NCBI GenBank assembly: GCA_020073645.1
Contig: JAIQET010000033.1
Coordinates: forward strand, 1-60,403
Direction of reading: 5' to 3'
From: Terriglobia bacterium
GTDB taxonomy: Bacteria > Acidobacteriota > Terriglobia > Terriglobales > Acidobacteriaceae
Length of the DNA stretch: 60,403 bases
Positions 8,598 to 18,848 of the stretch are shown here, in pieces. Below the pieces are notes generated by a model, which saw only the letters and a program-made list of their open reading frames with translations, was not told the DNA's origin and did not search any database. Numbering within the stretch: the stretch's first letter is position 1; each line of letters starts with the position of its first letter. The position numbers and the translations under genes are program-made.

Positions 8598-9287
8598 CTA
8601 CTTCACCTCCAACGGCTGCTCCAGCTTAAAGCTGACCGCAGACTCCGCCGGCAGCACGACGTCTTTGTTCCCGGTGAAAGCGGTGCCCGCAGTGCCCGCT
8701 CCTGCGCCCGCCAATGCGCCAATAGCGGCACCCTTGCCGCCACCCGCCAGCCCGCCAATGATCGCGCCCACACCAGCGCCGCCGCCAATCAGCGTAGCTG
8801 TGCGCTTACCTTTTCCTTTTTCTGAACGGACGATAGAAGAAGTCTCGATGGGACGGTCATTTCCATTGACCGTGACCGAAGTCAGTTTGATCTGCAGACT
8901 CGCCGCGCCCTTGAAGCGGCCCAGGGGCTTGGCGTCCACTACCGTGCCGGAGGCATTCGCCCCTGCCGGGATCACAGCCTTACCGTCGACTTCAACGGGG
9001 TTGGCGACAGTGGCCGTGAAGGTCTGTCCCGTCTGACTGATCTTGGAGCCGAGTGCCTCGCCCAGGCGCACTGTCAGCACGGTGCCGGCGGGAATTACCA
9101 CCGCTTTGGGAGCTTCTGCCTTTGGAGCGGCGAGCGGTTTGGCCGCGCCGGCATTACCGGCGGCGGGCGCGGCAGTGCTAGCCTGGTTCGACTGGCTGGT
9201 GTCGCTCGGCGCCGGAGGCTTGCTGCAAGCCAGAAGGGCGAACGCTAGATACAAACCCAGGGTAAGTGCTGCTAAACGGGATCTCAT
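8598..9287 (-). CDS. Lipoprotein with a C-terminal glycine zipper
   Basis: 229 residues, function not recognised. A signal peptide ends in the lipobox FALLAC, so the mature protein is probably lipid-anchored. An Ala/Pro-rich linker follows (about 25-65), then a beta-rich region starting at VVIPAGTVLTVRLGEALGSK. A glycine zipper (GGAGVGAIIGGLAGGGKGAA, about 170-205) resembles 2TM glycine-zipper segments of outer-membrane lipoproteins. The start at 9287 is fixed by GGAGGG 5 bases upstream. Confidence 0.8.
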   Translation of the reverse strand: MRSRLAALTLGLYLAFALLACSKPPAPSDTSQSNQASTAAPAAGNAGAAKPLAAPKAEAPKAVVIPAGTVLTVRLGEALGSKISQTGQTFTATVANPVEVDGKAVIPAGANASGTVVDAKPLGRFKGAASLQIKLTSVTVNGNDRPIETSSIVRSEKGKGKRTATLIGGGAGVGAIIGGLAGGGKGAAIGALAGAGAGTAGTAFTGNKDVVLPAESAVSFKLEQPLEVK

Positions 9288-9379
9288 AGTTCCCTCCATT
9301 TCGGGTTAGAAACAGGGCCTTTGCTTGCGCAAATAAGAGTGAGAGGATTCGGGACGAAACTCCTGTCCCGTACTCAATT

Positions 9380-10498
9380 CTATGACACTTTGTCAGGACG
9401 TGCCGCTGCAGCCATCGGAGCGGTATTCGTGTTGTTTTCGGGCATCTCCAGCCCGGGCAAAGTCGGTGTCAGGCTGTCGGGAACCAGGTCTTCCGATGTC
9501 GCCGGCGCTGGCGCGCTCGCAGCTGCGGGTTTCTTCTCCAGGAACTTTGCGGTGTTGAGCAGTGGGCGGGCGAGCGACGAGTTGTAGCTCGTCCACGCAT
9601 TCTCCAGGGCGGCTTCGCGCTCGAAATGCGCCCGCATGCTCTCCATCTTGGAGTCGAGGTCGTCGAGATAGTGCAGCATCAGCGCCTCGGGGAACATGGG
9701 CAGCTTGGGCGAACCGAACTCGTATTGCCCGTGATGACTAATGATGAGGTGCTCGACCAGGGTCTGCAACTCATCGGGAAATTCCGGCACTTGCGCGATC
9801 TTGTTGTGCAGCATCTCCAGTTCAATCACCATGTGCCCCAGCAACTGCCCGCGCGTAGTATACGAGAACGACCGGTTGTAGGTGAGTTCGTGGATCTTGC
9901 CGATATCGTGCAGGAAGGCGCCCGCGAGCAGCAAATCCCGGTTGATCTGCGGATAGTTGCGGCAGACCAGGTCACAGGTGCGGAACAGCGATACCACGTG
10001 ATCGAGCAAGCCGCCGATGTAGGCGTGATGCAGCGTCTTCGCCGCGGGAGCGTTGCGGTAGGCCTCGGCAATCTCCGGATCGGCCATGAACGCTTCAACC
10101 AGAGCCTTGAGGTAAGGGTCCCGGAAGCTGGCCACAAAGCCCGCCAAAGTTTGCCACAGTTCCCCGATATCCTTGGTGGTCTTGGGCAAGTAGTCGGAGA
10201 AATCAACTTCCGTCTCGCCCAGGCGGCGAAGTTTGTGCACCGTGATCTGAAAGCGGTTCTTGTACTTATTCAGCAGGCCCTTTACTTTGACGAAGTCGTC
10301 CTGCTCGAAAGCGTCGATGGCCTCCTCGACGTTGTCCCACATTTTGGCTTCGACCTGCCCGCTGCGGTCCCCCAGGGTGAGCGCAAGGTAAGGCTCACCC
10401 GACTTCTTAGGTTTGACCTGCTTGGAAACCACCACGAAGCTGGAGGTGATTACCTTGTTCTCGTGCTGGGCACAATCGCAGAGGAAGAAGTCCTTCAT
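9380..10498 (-). CDS. YhaM-like 3'-5' exoribonuclease (OB fold plus HD domain)
   Basis: 372 residues. An N-terminal OB-fold nucleic-acid-binding domain (about 15-95) is followed by an HD phosphohydrolase domain with His157/158, His167 and the His-Asp pair of FLHDIGKIHEL near 197. This is the arrangement of YhaM/CBF1-type 3'-5' exoribonucleases. The last 50 residues are Ala/Pro-rich and probably disordered. MKDFFLCDCAQ is taken as the start since family members begin there; the frame is open to a TTG at 10561. It follows the isomerase gene on the same strand. Confidence 0.85.
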   Translation of the reverse strand: MKDFFLCDCAQHENKVITSSFVVVSKQVKPKKSGEPYLALTLGDRSGQVEAKMWDNVEEAIDAFEQDDFVKVKGLLNKYKNRFQITVHKLRRLGETEVDFSDYLPKTTKDIGELWQTLAGFVASFRDPYLKALVEAFMADPEIAEAYRNAPAAKTLHHAYIGGLLDHVVSLFRTCDLVCRNYPQINRDLLLAGAFLHDIGKIHELTYNRSFSYTTRGQLLGHMVIELEMLHNKIAQVPEFPDELQTLVEHLIISHHGQYEFGSPKLPMFPEALMLHYLDDLDSKMESMRAHFEREAALENAWTSYNSSLARPLLNTAKFLEKKPAAASAPAPATSEDLVPDSLTPTLPGLEMPENNTNTAPMAAAARPDKVS

Positions 10499-10600
10499 AG
10501 CTTGCCTGGCGGCTGATCCGGGCTGCACCAAAGCTGCCTTGAACTCAGCCGCACTCCACAACGGGAGGAGCAGACGCCCGCCGATCCCGCTCAGCTTAAA

Positions 10601-11686
10601 CTAAAACACGCCGAACTTTTTCTTCTTTTTCAGTTCTTTCGCGCCTGCGGCCTTGGCCGTGGTCTCGATCGGTTGGGTTTGGTTCGGGCTGGCGCCTGTG
10701 TCCACGTAGCCCGGCTTGATTTGAATGTAGGCCTCCTCGCGCAATTTTTGCAGGTAAACGCGCAACGCAGGCGCCAGCTTCTCCGAGTAGATGGCGTCCT
10801 GAATGCGGGGCTCGATCTCGCTGATCGGAGGTATGCCGGCGCTCGGATGCTCTGTGACCTTCAAAATGACAAAGCCCTGCTTGGTACGGATCACGTCGGA
10901 AACATCGCCCGGCTTCATGGCAAAGGTCTTGTCTTCCAGTTCTTTGGCCAGAGTGCCCCGCTTGAAGTCGCCCAGATCGCCTCCCTGCGCGGCGGTCGGT
11001 CCATCAGAGCTTTTCTTGGCGACCTCATCAAAGGCCGCTCCCTTGCGGATCTGCTCCAGCAGGCTCTGCGCCTTGGCCTCGGCGGCGGCCAATACCTGTG
11101 AGTCGTCTGCGGAATCGGCACTGCCTTTCTTCTCGGTGGAAACCAAAATCTCGCTCAGCCGAATGTGCTCGGGCTGCTCCATCTCGCTCTTGTGGTCGTC
11201 GTAAAACTTCTGTTCTTCTTCTTTACTGATCGCCAGTTTTGACCCGACCTCTTTCCCGATGACCTGCTGAGTGATGATCTGGTTCTTCAGATTCTGCTTG
11301 AAATCCTCGAACGAGACCCCCTGCGTTTCAGCCGCTTTCTCCAGGTCCTCCATACTTTCCAGGTTCATCTGTTTGCGCATCTCGTCGAGCCGCTTGACCA
11401 CGTCGGTATCGGCGGTGATCCCCAGATCTTTGCCTTTTTCCAGCAATAACTGCTGGTCGATCAGGTCCCGCAGTACGTCTTTCTCGCGTTGCGAGTAGAG
11501 CTTGTCGGCATTCGCGGCGTCCTGTTGCTGCACCTCCTGCTTCAGTTGTTCCTTGCTGTGCTGGAACTCACTGCGGGTGATGATCTGGTTATTGACGCGT
11601 GCGACGATCTCCTCGATCACCGTGTCCGCGCAGACAGGGAGGGCAACAAGGCAAACTAGCAGCAGGAGAAGAAATAGCTTTCGCAT
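10601..11686 (-). CDS. Periplasmic SurA/PrsA-like peptidyl-prolyl isomerase
   Basis: 361 residues. A signal peptide (MRKLFLLLLLVCLVALPVCA) sends it to the periplasm. A SurA-type N-terminal chaperone domain starts at VIEEIVARVNNQIITRSEF and a parvulin PPIase domain runs roughly from HIRLSEILVS to QGFVILKVTEH. Such proteins help outer-membrane proteins fold. The C-terminus is lysine-rich (KELKKKKKFGVF). MRKLF was chosen over the in-frame ATG four codons upstream because it opens the signal peptide. Confidence 0.88.
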   Translation of the reverse strand: MRKLFLLLLLVCLVALPVCADTVIEEIVARVNNQIITRSEFQHSKEQLKQEVQQQDAANADKLYSQREKDVLRDLIDQQLLLEKGKDLGITADTDVVKRLDEMRKQMNLESMEDLEKAAETQGVSFEDFKQNLKNQIITQQVIGKEVGSKLAISKEEEQKFYDDHKSEMEQPEHIRLSEILVSTEKKGSADSADDSQVLAAAEAKAQSLLEQIRKGAAFDEVAKKSSDGPTAAQGGDLGDFKRGTLAKELEDKTFAMKPGDVSDVIRTKQGFVILKVTEHPSAGIPPISEIEPRIQDAIYSEKLAPALRVYLQKLREEAYIQIKPGYVDTGASPNQTQPIETTAKAAGAKELKKKKKFGVF

Positions 11687-11850
11687 AGGAGATTCCATAG
11701 GCCGCACCGCAGCCACCATGCACAGTCCTGGGATGACGACCTTTCCAGAATTGTACCTCCGGAAGTCGGCTCCCAGCCAGCGTGCGCCTGCTATCATGAT
11801 TAGTTTCGCCCCCGGTGGCCGTTGCTAACGCAGCCTGGAAGGTGAAGAGA

Positions 11851-13641
11851 ATGAAACTTGCCAGCTATTTTCTCTGGGTACTTCTCTTGGGAGTCTTGAA
11901 CATTCCAGCCGGAGCACAAAAGAAGAGCAGCGCTCCCGCGCCCGGTCTGGCAGAGCTGGAAAAAATGGCGGCCCGGTTCGCGCCCACACCCATTCGAGTG
12001 GATACATCAAAGCTCTCTTCGGGTGACCGCCAGGCCCTGGTCAAGCTGATCGAGGCCAGCCGCATCCTGAACGACATCTTTTTAAAGCAGCTCTGGAGCG
12101 GCGACGTGGCCCTCTATGAGAAGCTGAAGAAAGACAGCACTCCGCTCGGCAAGGCCCGCTTGCACTACTTCTGGATCAATAAGGGACCCTGGTCTGACAT
12201 CGACGAATACAAAGCCTTCCTGCCAGGCGTCCCTCCGCGCAAGCCGAAGGGCGCAAACTTCTATCCCGAAGACATGACAAAGGAGCAGTTCGAGCGGTGG
12301 GTCGCGGCATTACCGGAGAGAGAGCAGGAACAGGCGAGAAGCTTCTTTACCCTGATCCGCTTGAGCGCAGGCTCTGGGGGCCAGCGCCATGACCCATTCG
12401 GAACTGTTCCTTACAGCGAGGAATACAAAGGCGACCTCACCCGGGCCGCAGGTTTGTTGCGCGAGGCGGCAGCCTTGACCGACAATGTGTCGCTGAAGAA
12501 GTTCCTTACCCTCCGCGCCGATGCTTTTCTCTCAAACGACTACTACGAGAGCGACATGGCGTGGATGGACCTGGATGCGCCTCTCGACATCACCATCGGT
12601 CCCTACGAAACCTACAACGACGAGTTCTTCGGCTACAAAGCGGCCTTTGAAGCCTACGTGAACCTGCGGGACGACGAAGAGACCGCCAAGCTGTCGGCCT
12701 TCTCCCAGCACCTTCAGGAGATCGAGAACAATCTGCCCATCGATCCGCAGTACCGCAATCCCAAGCTAGGCGCAGCCGCGCCCATTCGGGTGGTAGATGA
12801 GATTTTGGCTGCCGGAGACGGCGCTCACGGGGTGCAGACCGCCGCTTACAATCTTCCGAACGATGAGCGCGTGGTGAACCAGAAGGGCAGCAAGCGGGTC
12901 ATGCTGAAAAATGTGCAGGAGGCCAAGTTTCGCAGCGCGCTGCTGCCCATAGCCCGCCACACCCTGTCGAAAGAGGCCATGGTAGATGTCAGCTTCGATT
13001 CATTTTTCACCCACATTGTCGCCCACGAACTCATGCACGGCCTTGGGCCACACCAGATCAACGTAGCGGGCCGCGCAACCAATCCCCGGATCGAGTTGAA
13101 GGATCTGTACGGCGCCATTGAAGAGGCCAAGGCCGACGTCACTGGCCTATTCGCGTTGCAGTATATGATGGATCACGCGGCCGAGATGGGTCTCGGCAAG
13201 ATTCTGCCCTCCGATGACGCCGCCCAACGCCAGCTCTATACTACCTATCTCGCTTCCACTTTCCGCAGCGTGCGCTTTGGACTCGAAGATGCCCACGGCA
13301 AGGGCACAGCCATGCAGTTCAATTTCTTGATGGATAAAGGAGCTTTTGTCCAGCACGGGGATGGAACCTTCACCGTGGACATGGCCAAGATCAAGCCGGC
13401 AGTGGCCGAACTCGATCACGACCTGCTCACTCTCGAGGCAGAGGGGGATTATGCCGGAGCCAAGAAGATGCTGGATGAGCTGGGCGTAGTTCGTCCCAAC
13501 CTTAGACGAGTGCTCGACAACCTGCAGGGAATCCCAACTGATATTGAACCGCTGTTTGTGACCGCCGACGAATTGGCGCCCACTACCAAAGCGGAGCCCG
13601 CGCCCAAGCCGGCGCGGAAGAAGAAAGCGAGGCGAAGCTAG
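11851..13641 (+). CDS. Exported zinc peptidase of the M49 (dipeptidyl-peptidase III-like) type
   Basis: 596 residues with an N-terminal signal peptide ending near AGAQ. The zinc motif HIVAHELMHGLGPH is encoded around 13013-13054, and EEAKAD about 40 residues later can supply the third ligand, as in bacterial M49-like hydrolases. The motif here is a plain HExxH, without the extra residue of eukaryotic DPP III. The C-terminus is Ala/Pro/Lys-rich. GGTGAAGAGA directly before the ATG at 11851 sets the start. It ends 3 bases from the convergent phosphatase gene. Confidence 0.82.
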   Translation: MKLASYFLWVLLLGVLNIPAGAQKKSSAPAPGLAELEKMAARFAPTPIRVDTSKLSSGDRQALVKLIEASRILNDIFLKQLWSGDVALYEKLKKDSTPLGKARLHYFWINKGPWSDIDEYKAFLPGVPPRKPKGANFYPEDMTKEQFERWVAALPEREQEQARSFFTLIRLSAGSGGQRHDPFGTVPYSEEYKGDLTRAAGLLREAAALTDNVSLKKFLTLRADAFLSNDYYESDMAWMDLDAPLDITIGPYETYNDEFFGYKAAFEAYVNLRDDEETAKLSAFSQHLQEIENNLPIDPQYRNPKLGAAAPIRVVDEILAAGDGAHGVQTAAYNLPNDERVVNQKGSKRVMLKNVQEAKFRSALLPIARHTLSKEAMVDVSFDSFFTHIVAHELMHGLGPHQINVAGRATNPRIELKDLYGAIEEAKADVTGLFALQYMMDHAAEMGLGKILPSDDAAQRQLYTTYLASTFRSVRFGLEDAHGKGTAMQFNFLMDKGAFVQHGDGTFTVDMAKIKPAVAELDHDLLTLEAEGDYAGAKKMLDELGVVRPNLRRVLDNLQGIPTDIEPLFVTADELAPTTKAEPAPKPARKKKARRS

Positions 13642-13644
13642 AAC

Positions 13645-14412
13645 CTATTTCCCCGGAACCTCTGCTGCCCGCATCAGCGCCAGAGCGGTCACGTCATCAT
13701 GGGTCGGCGGGTTGCACATGAACCGCTGCATGTCGTCCAGAACCGATACGCATAGCTGTTTTGCTGATTCCACCTTGGCGCTCTGCAGACTGTTCTTCAC
13801 CCGCTCTAATCCAAATTCATCCCCTTTGAACTTGCCCTCGACAATTCCTCGCGACACCACCAAGAGCGCAGCCCCCGGCTCGACCGCCACCATGGGTGCG
13901 TCGCAGGTGGCATGGGAAAAGAGCCCGAGCGGCAGTCCGGTAGCCGTCAATTCCGTCACCCCGGTGCTATGCCGCAACAGACCGGGGGTGTGGCCGGCGT
14001 TGAAATAGGAAACTGTGCCCAGGCTTTCGTTGTAGCAACCCGCAAAAGCCGGGCAGGAGCGCACACCGCCTCCCTCCGCCTGCAAAATCGTGCGGTTGAG
14101 ATGGATGCAGAGATGGACCATGGCCTCCGCCTCGTTCACCTCTTCCCTCGCGAACAGTTCCGCCGCTTCGGTGCGGAAGGTCTTTTGCGCGGCGGTAACG
14201 ATTTCGCGATTGTCGTCGTGTCGCCCAGCCACGTCCAGCAAGCCAAAAAGCACACGGTTCGGGCTGACCCGGATAAAGTCATAGAAATCGCCCGCCATGC
14301 GATAGCCGTAGTAGATGGCCGCCAGTTCCGCGTCCACCAGCTCTGGGACATTGGCGTGCACGGGCTCGCGCGAGAGCACCGCTGGTTTTTCCTGTTTGAA
14401 CAGAAAGCGCAT
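13645..14412 (-). CDS. SpoIIE/RsbU-type PP2C serine phosphatase
   Basis: 255 residues, essentially one PP2C-like SpoIIE domain. Metal-binding motifs are present: MAGDFYDF near 40, FNAGHTPGLLRH in the middle and THDDVTALAL near the C-terminus, so the enzyme looks intact. Such phosphatases usually act on anti-anti-sigma factors, often behind a sensory domain. Here no sensor, kinase or STAS partner is attached or adjacent. The start is placed at MRFLFKQEKPAVL. Confidence 0.85.
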   Translation of the reverse strand: MRFLFKQEKPAVLSREPVHANVPELVDAELAAIYYGYRMAGDFYDFIRVSPNRVLFGLLDVAGRHDDNREIVTAAQKTFRTEAAELFAREEVNEAEAMVHLCIHLNRTILQAEGGGVRSCPAFAGCYNESLGTVSYFNAGHTPGLLRHSTGVTELTATGLPLGLFSHATCDAPMVAVEPGAALLVVSRGIVEGKFKGDEFGLERVKNSLQSAKVESAKQLCVSVLDDMQRFMCNPPTHDDVTALALMRAAEVPGK

Positions 14413-14518
14413 TGAGGTAGACGAACGGCCAGAAGTTAACACAGAAGGAATCGGGCGGCAATGGGACCTTCGGACGTACGGCTTGGCACGCACCGCTGGG
14501 CAGCTTCGGGGACAGCTG

Positions 14519-14541
14519 TGGCCGGCGGGACACTGGCGCCA
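14519..14541. repeat. Diverged copy of the dispersed GC-rich repeat
   Basis: GTGGCCGGCGGGACACTGGCGCCAC in the gap between the phosphatase and TPR-peptidase genes matches the repeat arms at 470-495 and 585-610 at most positions. It is slightly palindromic and lies in a 139-base gap that otherwise shows nothing. Confidence 0.5.
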
Positions 14542-14551
14542 CTTTTTGGGG

Positions 14552-15988
14552 CTATTCCCCGTAGCGGCTGATCAAATACTTCCCCACTTCGGTTTCCAGC
14601 TGTCCGTAGTCGGAGTGGATCGTACTACGCAGGGCCGCCTCGGTCGAACTTCCCTCTGCCAGCCTCTCCAAAACGCGCCGCAAGTCGCTCATCCCGTAGG
14701 TGTCGTTTATGTACTCTGCCGCGGCTAGCGACTCATCGTAGGCCAGTACTGCTTCCATCGGCGAGAAACGCATGAAGCTGCCTTCCAGGGCGTTGAAGGG
14801 AATCTCATGCTGCTCTTGGAACAACTGCGCCAGCCGCCGCCCGCGGGACGCAACCGATTTCGGTTCCATCAACTGCGCAACCCCTTCGTGCAGCCACTGC
14901 GGGCAGCGTCCCCCGGAAATCTGATTAATAAAGGAGTGCGCCAGCTCGTGCTTGAGCACGCGGGCCAGTTCAGGCGTTACCGAATCGACCCCCTCTACCG
15001 GAATGCGCAGCTTTCCATCATTCACCGCCCCGCTCCACGAGGGCGCTTGCGTGACGTCGAAGAACCCCTGGTCGGTGTAGAGGATGACCGGAATACTGCT
15101 GCGCGGGGCGACCCCGAATTCTCGAACCAGGTCGTCGTATTCGGACTCCAGCGTCTCCACCAGCGCCCGCCGCAGCGAGTCCGGCGTCTGCTTGCCTTCG
15201 TAGCGCAAGGTGAAATGGCTGCTCTCGTTCTGCGTGAAGTCGGCTTCCGCCGTGGCTTCGCGCTCCGCCTTCGCCAGATACTGCTGTATCACCGGATCAG
15301 GCTTTAGTTCTAACGAGCGTTTCCAGGTACGGATCGCGTCACGATTGCGATCGGCGGCAAACTGAGCGTAGCCCAGGACGGCCAGCGCATCGGGCGAATC
15401 CGGCGCGCTGCGCACGGCACGCTCGGCATAGGGGAGCGCCTCGGCGGCATTCCCCGTGCGCACCAGCAGCGCCGCGTAGTAATTCAGGACCGTGGCATTC
15501 TGCGAATCAAAGCGCAGTGCGGTTTCAAAATAACTGCGGGCCTTGCTGAAATTGCCGCGTTCAAATTCATGCTTGCCGGCGATGAAGTATCCGGTGGCAG
15601 CCGCGCTCGCGTCACCTTGCTGCTCGATGGCGCTGAGCGCGTCGCCATCGACCTTGCCATCACGAATGATCTTGTCAGCGAGTCCTGCCTCGTTCTTCAG
15701 GTTATCGCTGGGCGCGAATGCTGGAACATCTTTGGAGCCATTGCTTCCCGCGCCCGAGGAGGCGTACTGCGGGGGAACACCCCCAACCTCAATGCGCTCC
15801 ACCGAAGACTTGGGGATGGCGTAGGTATCGTCGCCGATATCGTATTCGACACGGCCGGCGTTTTCGCGGACTTGGTCCGCCCAGATGGTGCGCCCGTTCT
15901 TGAGGTGGATTACCTCCGCCTCTGCGCACACCGCCACCAGGGCGGGAAACAGGACGATCGGTAACAAGAGGATGACAGACGCCCGCAT
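14552..15988 (-). CDS. Exported TPR protein with a peptidase-MA-like metalloprotease domain
   Basis: 478 residues. A signal peptide ends near AVCAEA, followed by a small beta domain (VIHLKNGRTIWADQV) that resembles an SH3-like module. Several TPR helix pairs follow (about 130-235, e.g. NFSKARSYFETALRFDSQNA). The C-terminal half has the gluzincin motif LKHELAHSFINQ with a downstream WLHEGVAQLME, typical of peptidase-MA proteins. The substrate is unknown. The ATG at 15988 opens the signal peptide. It is divergent from the M1 peptidase gene. Confidence 0.82.
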   Translation of the reverse strand: MRASVILLLPIVLFPALVAVCAEAEVIHLKNGRTIWADQVRENAGRVEYDIGDDTYAIPKSSVERIEVGGVPPQYASSGAGSNGSKDVPAFAPSDNLKNEAGLADKIIRDGKVDGDALSAIEQQGDASAAATGYFIAGKHEFERGNFSKARSYFETALRFDSQNATVLNYYAALLVRTGNAAEALPYAERAVRSAPDSPDALAVLGYAQFAADRNRDAIRTWKRSLELKPDPVIQQYLAKAEREATAEADFTQNESSHFTLRYEGKQTPDSLRRALVETLESEYDDLVREFGVAPRSSIPVILYTDQGFFDVTQAPSWSGAVNDGKLRIPVEGVDSVTPELARVLKHELAHSFINQISGGRCPQWLHEGVAQLMEPKSVASRGRRLAQLFQEQHEIPFNALEGSFMRFSPMEAVLAYDESLAAAEYINDTYGMSDLRRVLERLAEGSSTEAALRSTIHSDYGQLETEVGKYLISRYGE

Positions 15989-16026
15989 TGAGGCGCATTC
16001 TAACAAGAGGGGGGATGTAAGCGTAG

Positions 16027-18618
16027 GTGACCGAAGTACTCAGAAAAAGTCGAACTGCTGCAGGGCTTATCTGTGTCCTGGTGGTGTGCGCGCTCCTGGC
16101 GGCGGGCCAGCCTCCACAAAATCCCGCGGGCGATGCCCAACCGGCACAGCCGCCCTCGGCCCGGACTGCAGAGGATCTATACAGCCAGTTGCGCTCCGTG
16201 GGCCTGGATGCGGCGCGCGTCTACCATATCCGCGATGCCTCCCTCGATCGCGCTGCCCTGCACATTACGCTGGACGACGGAACCATCGCCTTCACCCAGG
16301 ACGTGGCGGGACATGTGACCGGCGCCTTCTTCGAAGGAGACGGCGAAGTCCTCCTGATTCCCCCCAATCAGGTCGAGCGCGCTTCCATGGCACGGTTCAC
16401 CGGAGCCGCCATTCTGGAAGAAAGATTCGTCACAGCGTACTTCCGGTTTAACGACGATACCTTCACCCAACTGCAACCGTTGTTTCGACCTGCCGACAAC
16501 CCCCAGGAATTTATTACCCAGTGGGACCAGACTGCCCGGAATCTGGCCGAGAGTGACGCCTTACGGCTGCTGGTGAGCTTCAGTGGAACTCTCCCCCTCC
16601 CGGGTGGTCAGGCCCAAGCCCCAGATCCGCCAGCTAAGCCCCCAGCCGACGATCGCATGTTGCATGCCCGCCTCCAAGGCCGCAAGCTGGGTACCTTCGA
16701 TCTTTATTATGACTCCCTCGCATCCGAGCAAGTCTTGGCGGCTCAACTCAAGGCGGTCGAGGGTGCGAGCTACTACGATGTCTGGACCTCGGTTGCTCTG
16801 AAGCAGCAGGGAACGGAAGACGTGAACGGGCTCACCGGGGAACAGGGCCTCACCGGCCCGGTCCGTATCTCCGGCTACAAAATTCGCGCCCAGGTGAAGC
16901 CCCCCACGCAACTGAGCGTCGAGGCGTGGCTGCAACTCGAAGCCCGCCAGGGCGGCCAGCGTGCTGTCCTGTTTGAACTCTCCAGATTCCTTCAGATCAC
17001 GCAAGTCGACGCCGATGGCCGCCCCGTCGAGTACGTTCACAATCCGGCTCTCGAGGGTACACAGCGCGCGCGTCGCGGCAACGACATTGTCGCGGTGGTG
17101 TTTCCCCAGCCGCTGCAGGCGGGACAAAAGATGGTCTTGCACTTCGTCTATGGAGGCGAAGTGCTGTCCGAAGCCGGAGGAGGCCTGCTCTACGTGGGCG
17201 CGCGCGGCACCTGGTATCCCAACCTCGGGCTCGCCATGTCCAACTTTGATCTGGAATTTCATTACCCCGCCGGCTGGACCCTGGTCGCCACCGGAAAGCA
17301 TGCGGAGCGGCCTGCTGGCGACCCACCGCCTAACCTGGCGGAGGGAGAACAAATTTCCCGCTGGGTATCGGAGCGCCCCATCCCAATTGCGGGATTCAAC
17401 CTTGGAAAATATGCGCGAGCCATCGCCCACGCCGGCGATATCACCGTCGAAACCTACGCAGCGTCCGGGGTTGAGCACGCTTTTCCCAAAGGGGCACCTG
17501 AGGCCGTAGTCCCGGCGCTACCCGCGCCTCCCGGTGTCCGCGAGGTTCCACTCTTGGTCACCCCGGCTCCGCCCTCTCCAGCTCGCAATGCCCAGGCCGT
17601 GGCCGACCGCTCGGCGCGTGCCATCGAGTTTTACGCCCGCCGCTTTGGCCCATATCCCTACAGTGAATTAGCGCTGACTCAGATGCCCGGCAACATCAGC
17701 CAGGGCTGGCCAGGCTTGATTTTCCTCTCCAGCCTATCCTTCCTTTCGCCGGTGGAGAGGTCGCACTTGCACATGAGTCCACTGCAGGCCACGCTGGATG
17801 AAACAGTCGTCGCCCACGAAACCGCTCACCAGTGGTGGGGTGATCTGATTACCTGGGGCAGCTATCGCGACCAGTGGATCGTGGAGGCCCTGGCAAACTA
17901 TAGTTCCTTGATGCTGCTCGAGTCCGAGGATCCATCCCAGTTCCGCGCCGTCATGGGGAAATTTCGCGATGACCTCCTGCTAAAGAACAGCCAAGGCGTG
18001 CCGCTCATGGAGGCTGGTCCGGTGACGCTGGGTTCCCGGCTCTCGTGTTCGCAGTTCCCGGATGGATATGAAGCCATCAGCTACGGCCGAGGCACCTGGC
18101 TCCTTCACATGCTGCGCAACATGATGCGCGACGCCGAACGCAAGACCGGCGCAGGCCCGGCCCCTGCTTCCGGAGGCCAGACGCAAGACGAACCCTTCAT
18201 GCGCGCACTTCACAAATTGAGAGATCAGTACCAGGGAAAGTCCATCACCACTCGCGATCTCATGCGCGTCTTCGAAGAAGAGTTGCCGCCCTCGCTTTGG
18301 TACGAGGGTCGCAAATCGCTGGACTGGTTTTACCAGGGATGGGTGAACGGCAACGCGGTTCCACGCTTCGATTTGCGGGGTGTGAAGTATGCAGACAGGG
18401 CGGGCTCTACCCTGGTAACTGGAACGATCCTGCAGAGATTCGCTCCCAACGATCTGGCGACCTCCGTCCCCCTCTATGCTGCGCTGCCGGGGAGATCGGT
18501 GCTGCTCGGCCGGGTATTTGCCGACGGCCCAGAAACCCAATTTCGTTTCACCGCCCCCGCCGGTACACGAAAGGTCGTGCTCGATCCCAACCAAACTGTG
18601 CTCACGCGGGCTAGGTGA
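16027..18618 (+). CDS. Exported M1-family metallopeptidase (aminopeptidase N-like)
   Basis: 863 residues from a GTG start, with a signal peptide ending near LLAAGQ. The N-terminal half is beta-rich. The catalytic region has VAHETAHQWWGDLITWGSY and, 19 residues after the second His, the Glu of QWIVEALANYSSLM. The usual WLNEGFA is altered but keeps the metal-binding Glu. A helical C-terminal part and a beta tail complete an M1-like layout. A GGGGGG run about 11 bases before the GTG may serve as ribosome site. Confidence 0.85.
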   Translation: MTEVLRKSRTAAGLICVLVVCALLAAGQPPQNPAGDAQPAQPPSARTAEDLYSQLRSVGLDAARVYHIRDASLDRAALHITLDDGTIAFTQDVAGHVTGAFFEGDGEVLLIPPNQVERASMARFTGAAILEERFVTAYFRFNDDTFTQLQPLFRPADNPQEFITQWDQTARNLAESDALRLLVSFSGTLPLPGGQAQAPDPPAKPPADDRMLHARLQGRKLGTFDLYYDSLASEQVLAAQLKAVEGASYYDVWTSVALKQQGTEDVNGLTGEQGLTGPVRISGYKIRAQVKPPTQLSVEAWLQLEARQGGQRAVLFELSRFLQITQVDADGRPVEYVHNPALEGTQRARRGNDIVAVVFPQPLQAGQKMVLHFVYGGEVLSEAGGGLLYVGARGTWYPNLGLAMSNFDLEFHYPAGWTLVATGKHAERPAGDPPPNLAEGEQISRWVSERPIPIAGFNLGKYARAIAHAGDITVETYAASGVEHAFPKGAPEAVVPALPAPPGVREVPLLVTPAPPSPARNAQAVADRSARAIEFYARRFGPYPYSELALTQMPGNISQGWPGLIFLSSLSFLSPVERSHLHMSPLQATLDETVVAHETAHQWWGDLITWGSYRDQWIVEALANYSSLMLLESEDPSQFRAVMGKFRDDLLLKNSQGVPLMEAGPVTLGSRLSCSQFPDGYEAISYGRGTWLLHMLRNMMRDAERKTGAGPAPASGGQTQDEPFMRALHKLRDQYQGKSITTRDLMRVFEEELPPSLWYEGRKSLDWFYQGWVNGNAVPRFDLRGVKYADRAGSTLVTGTILQRFAPNDLATSVPLYAALPGRSVLLGRVFADGPETQFRFTAPAGTRKVVLDPNQTVLTRAR

Positions 18619-18848
18619 GTTCCGGCTCGTTTCACTCGTTACCACTTTAGGAACCATTGCTGCTGTTTGCGCCCTGTTTCTCCCAAAACGATACCTCACG
18701 CTCCCCGCCTTAACGCAGCTTTGGAGCGCGCGGTCGGCGTCTTCGTCGGTAACGGCTTGCGACAACTGGGCTATCGCTCTCAGGGCAGGGCTTGGCTGGG
18801 GTTGGAACCCCGTGTGCAGCATCCTTCGCGTTGCTTGGGAGGTGAACC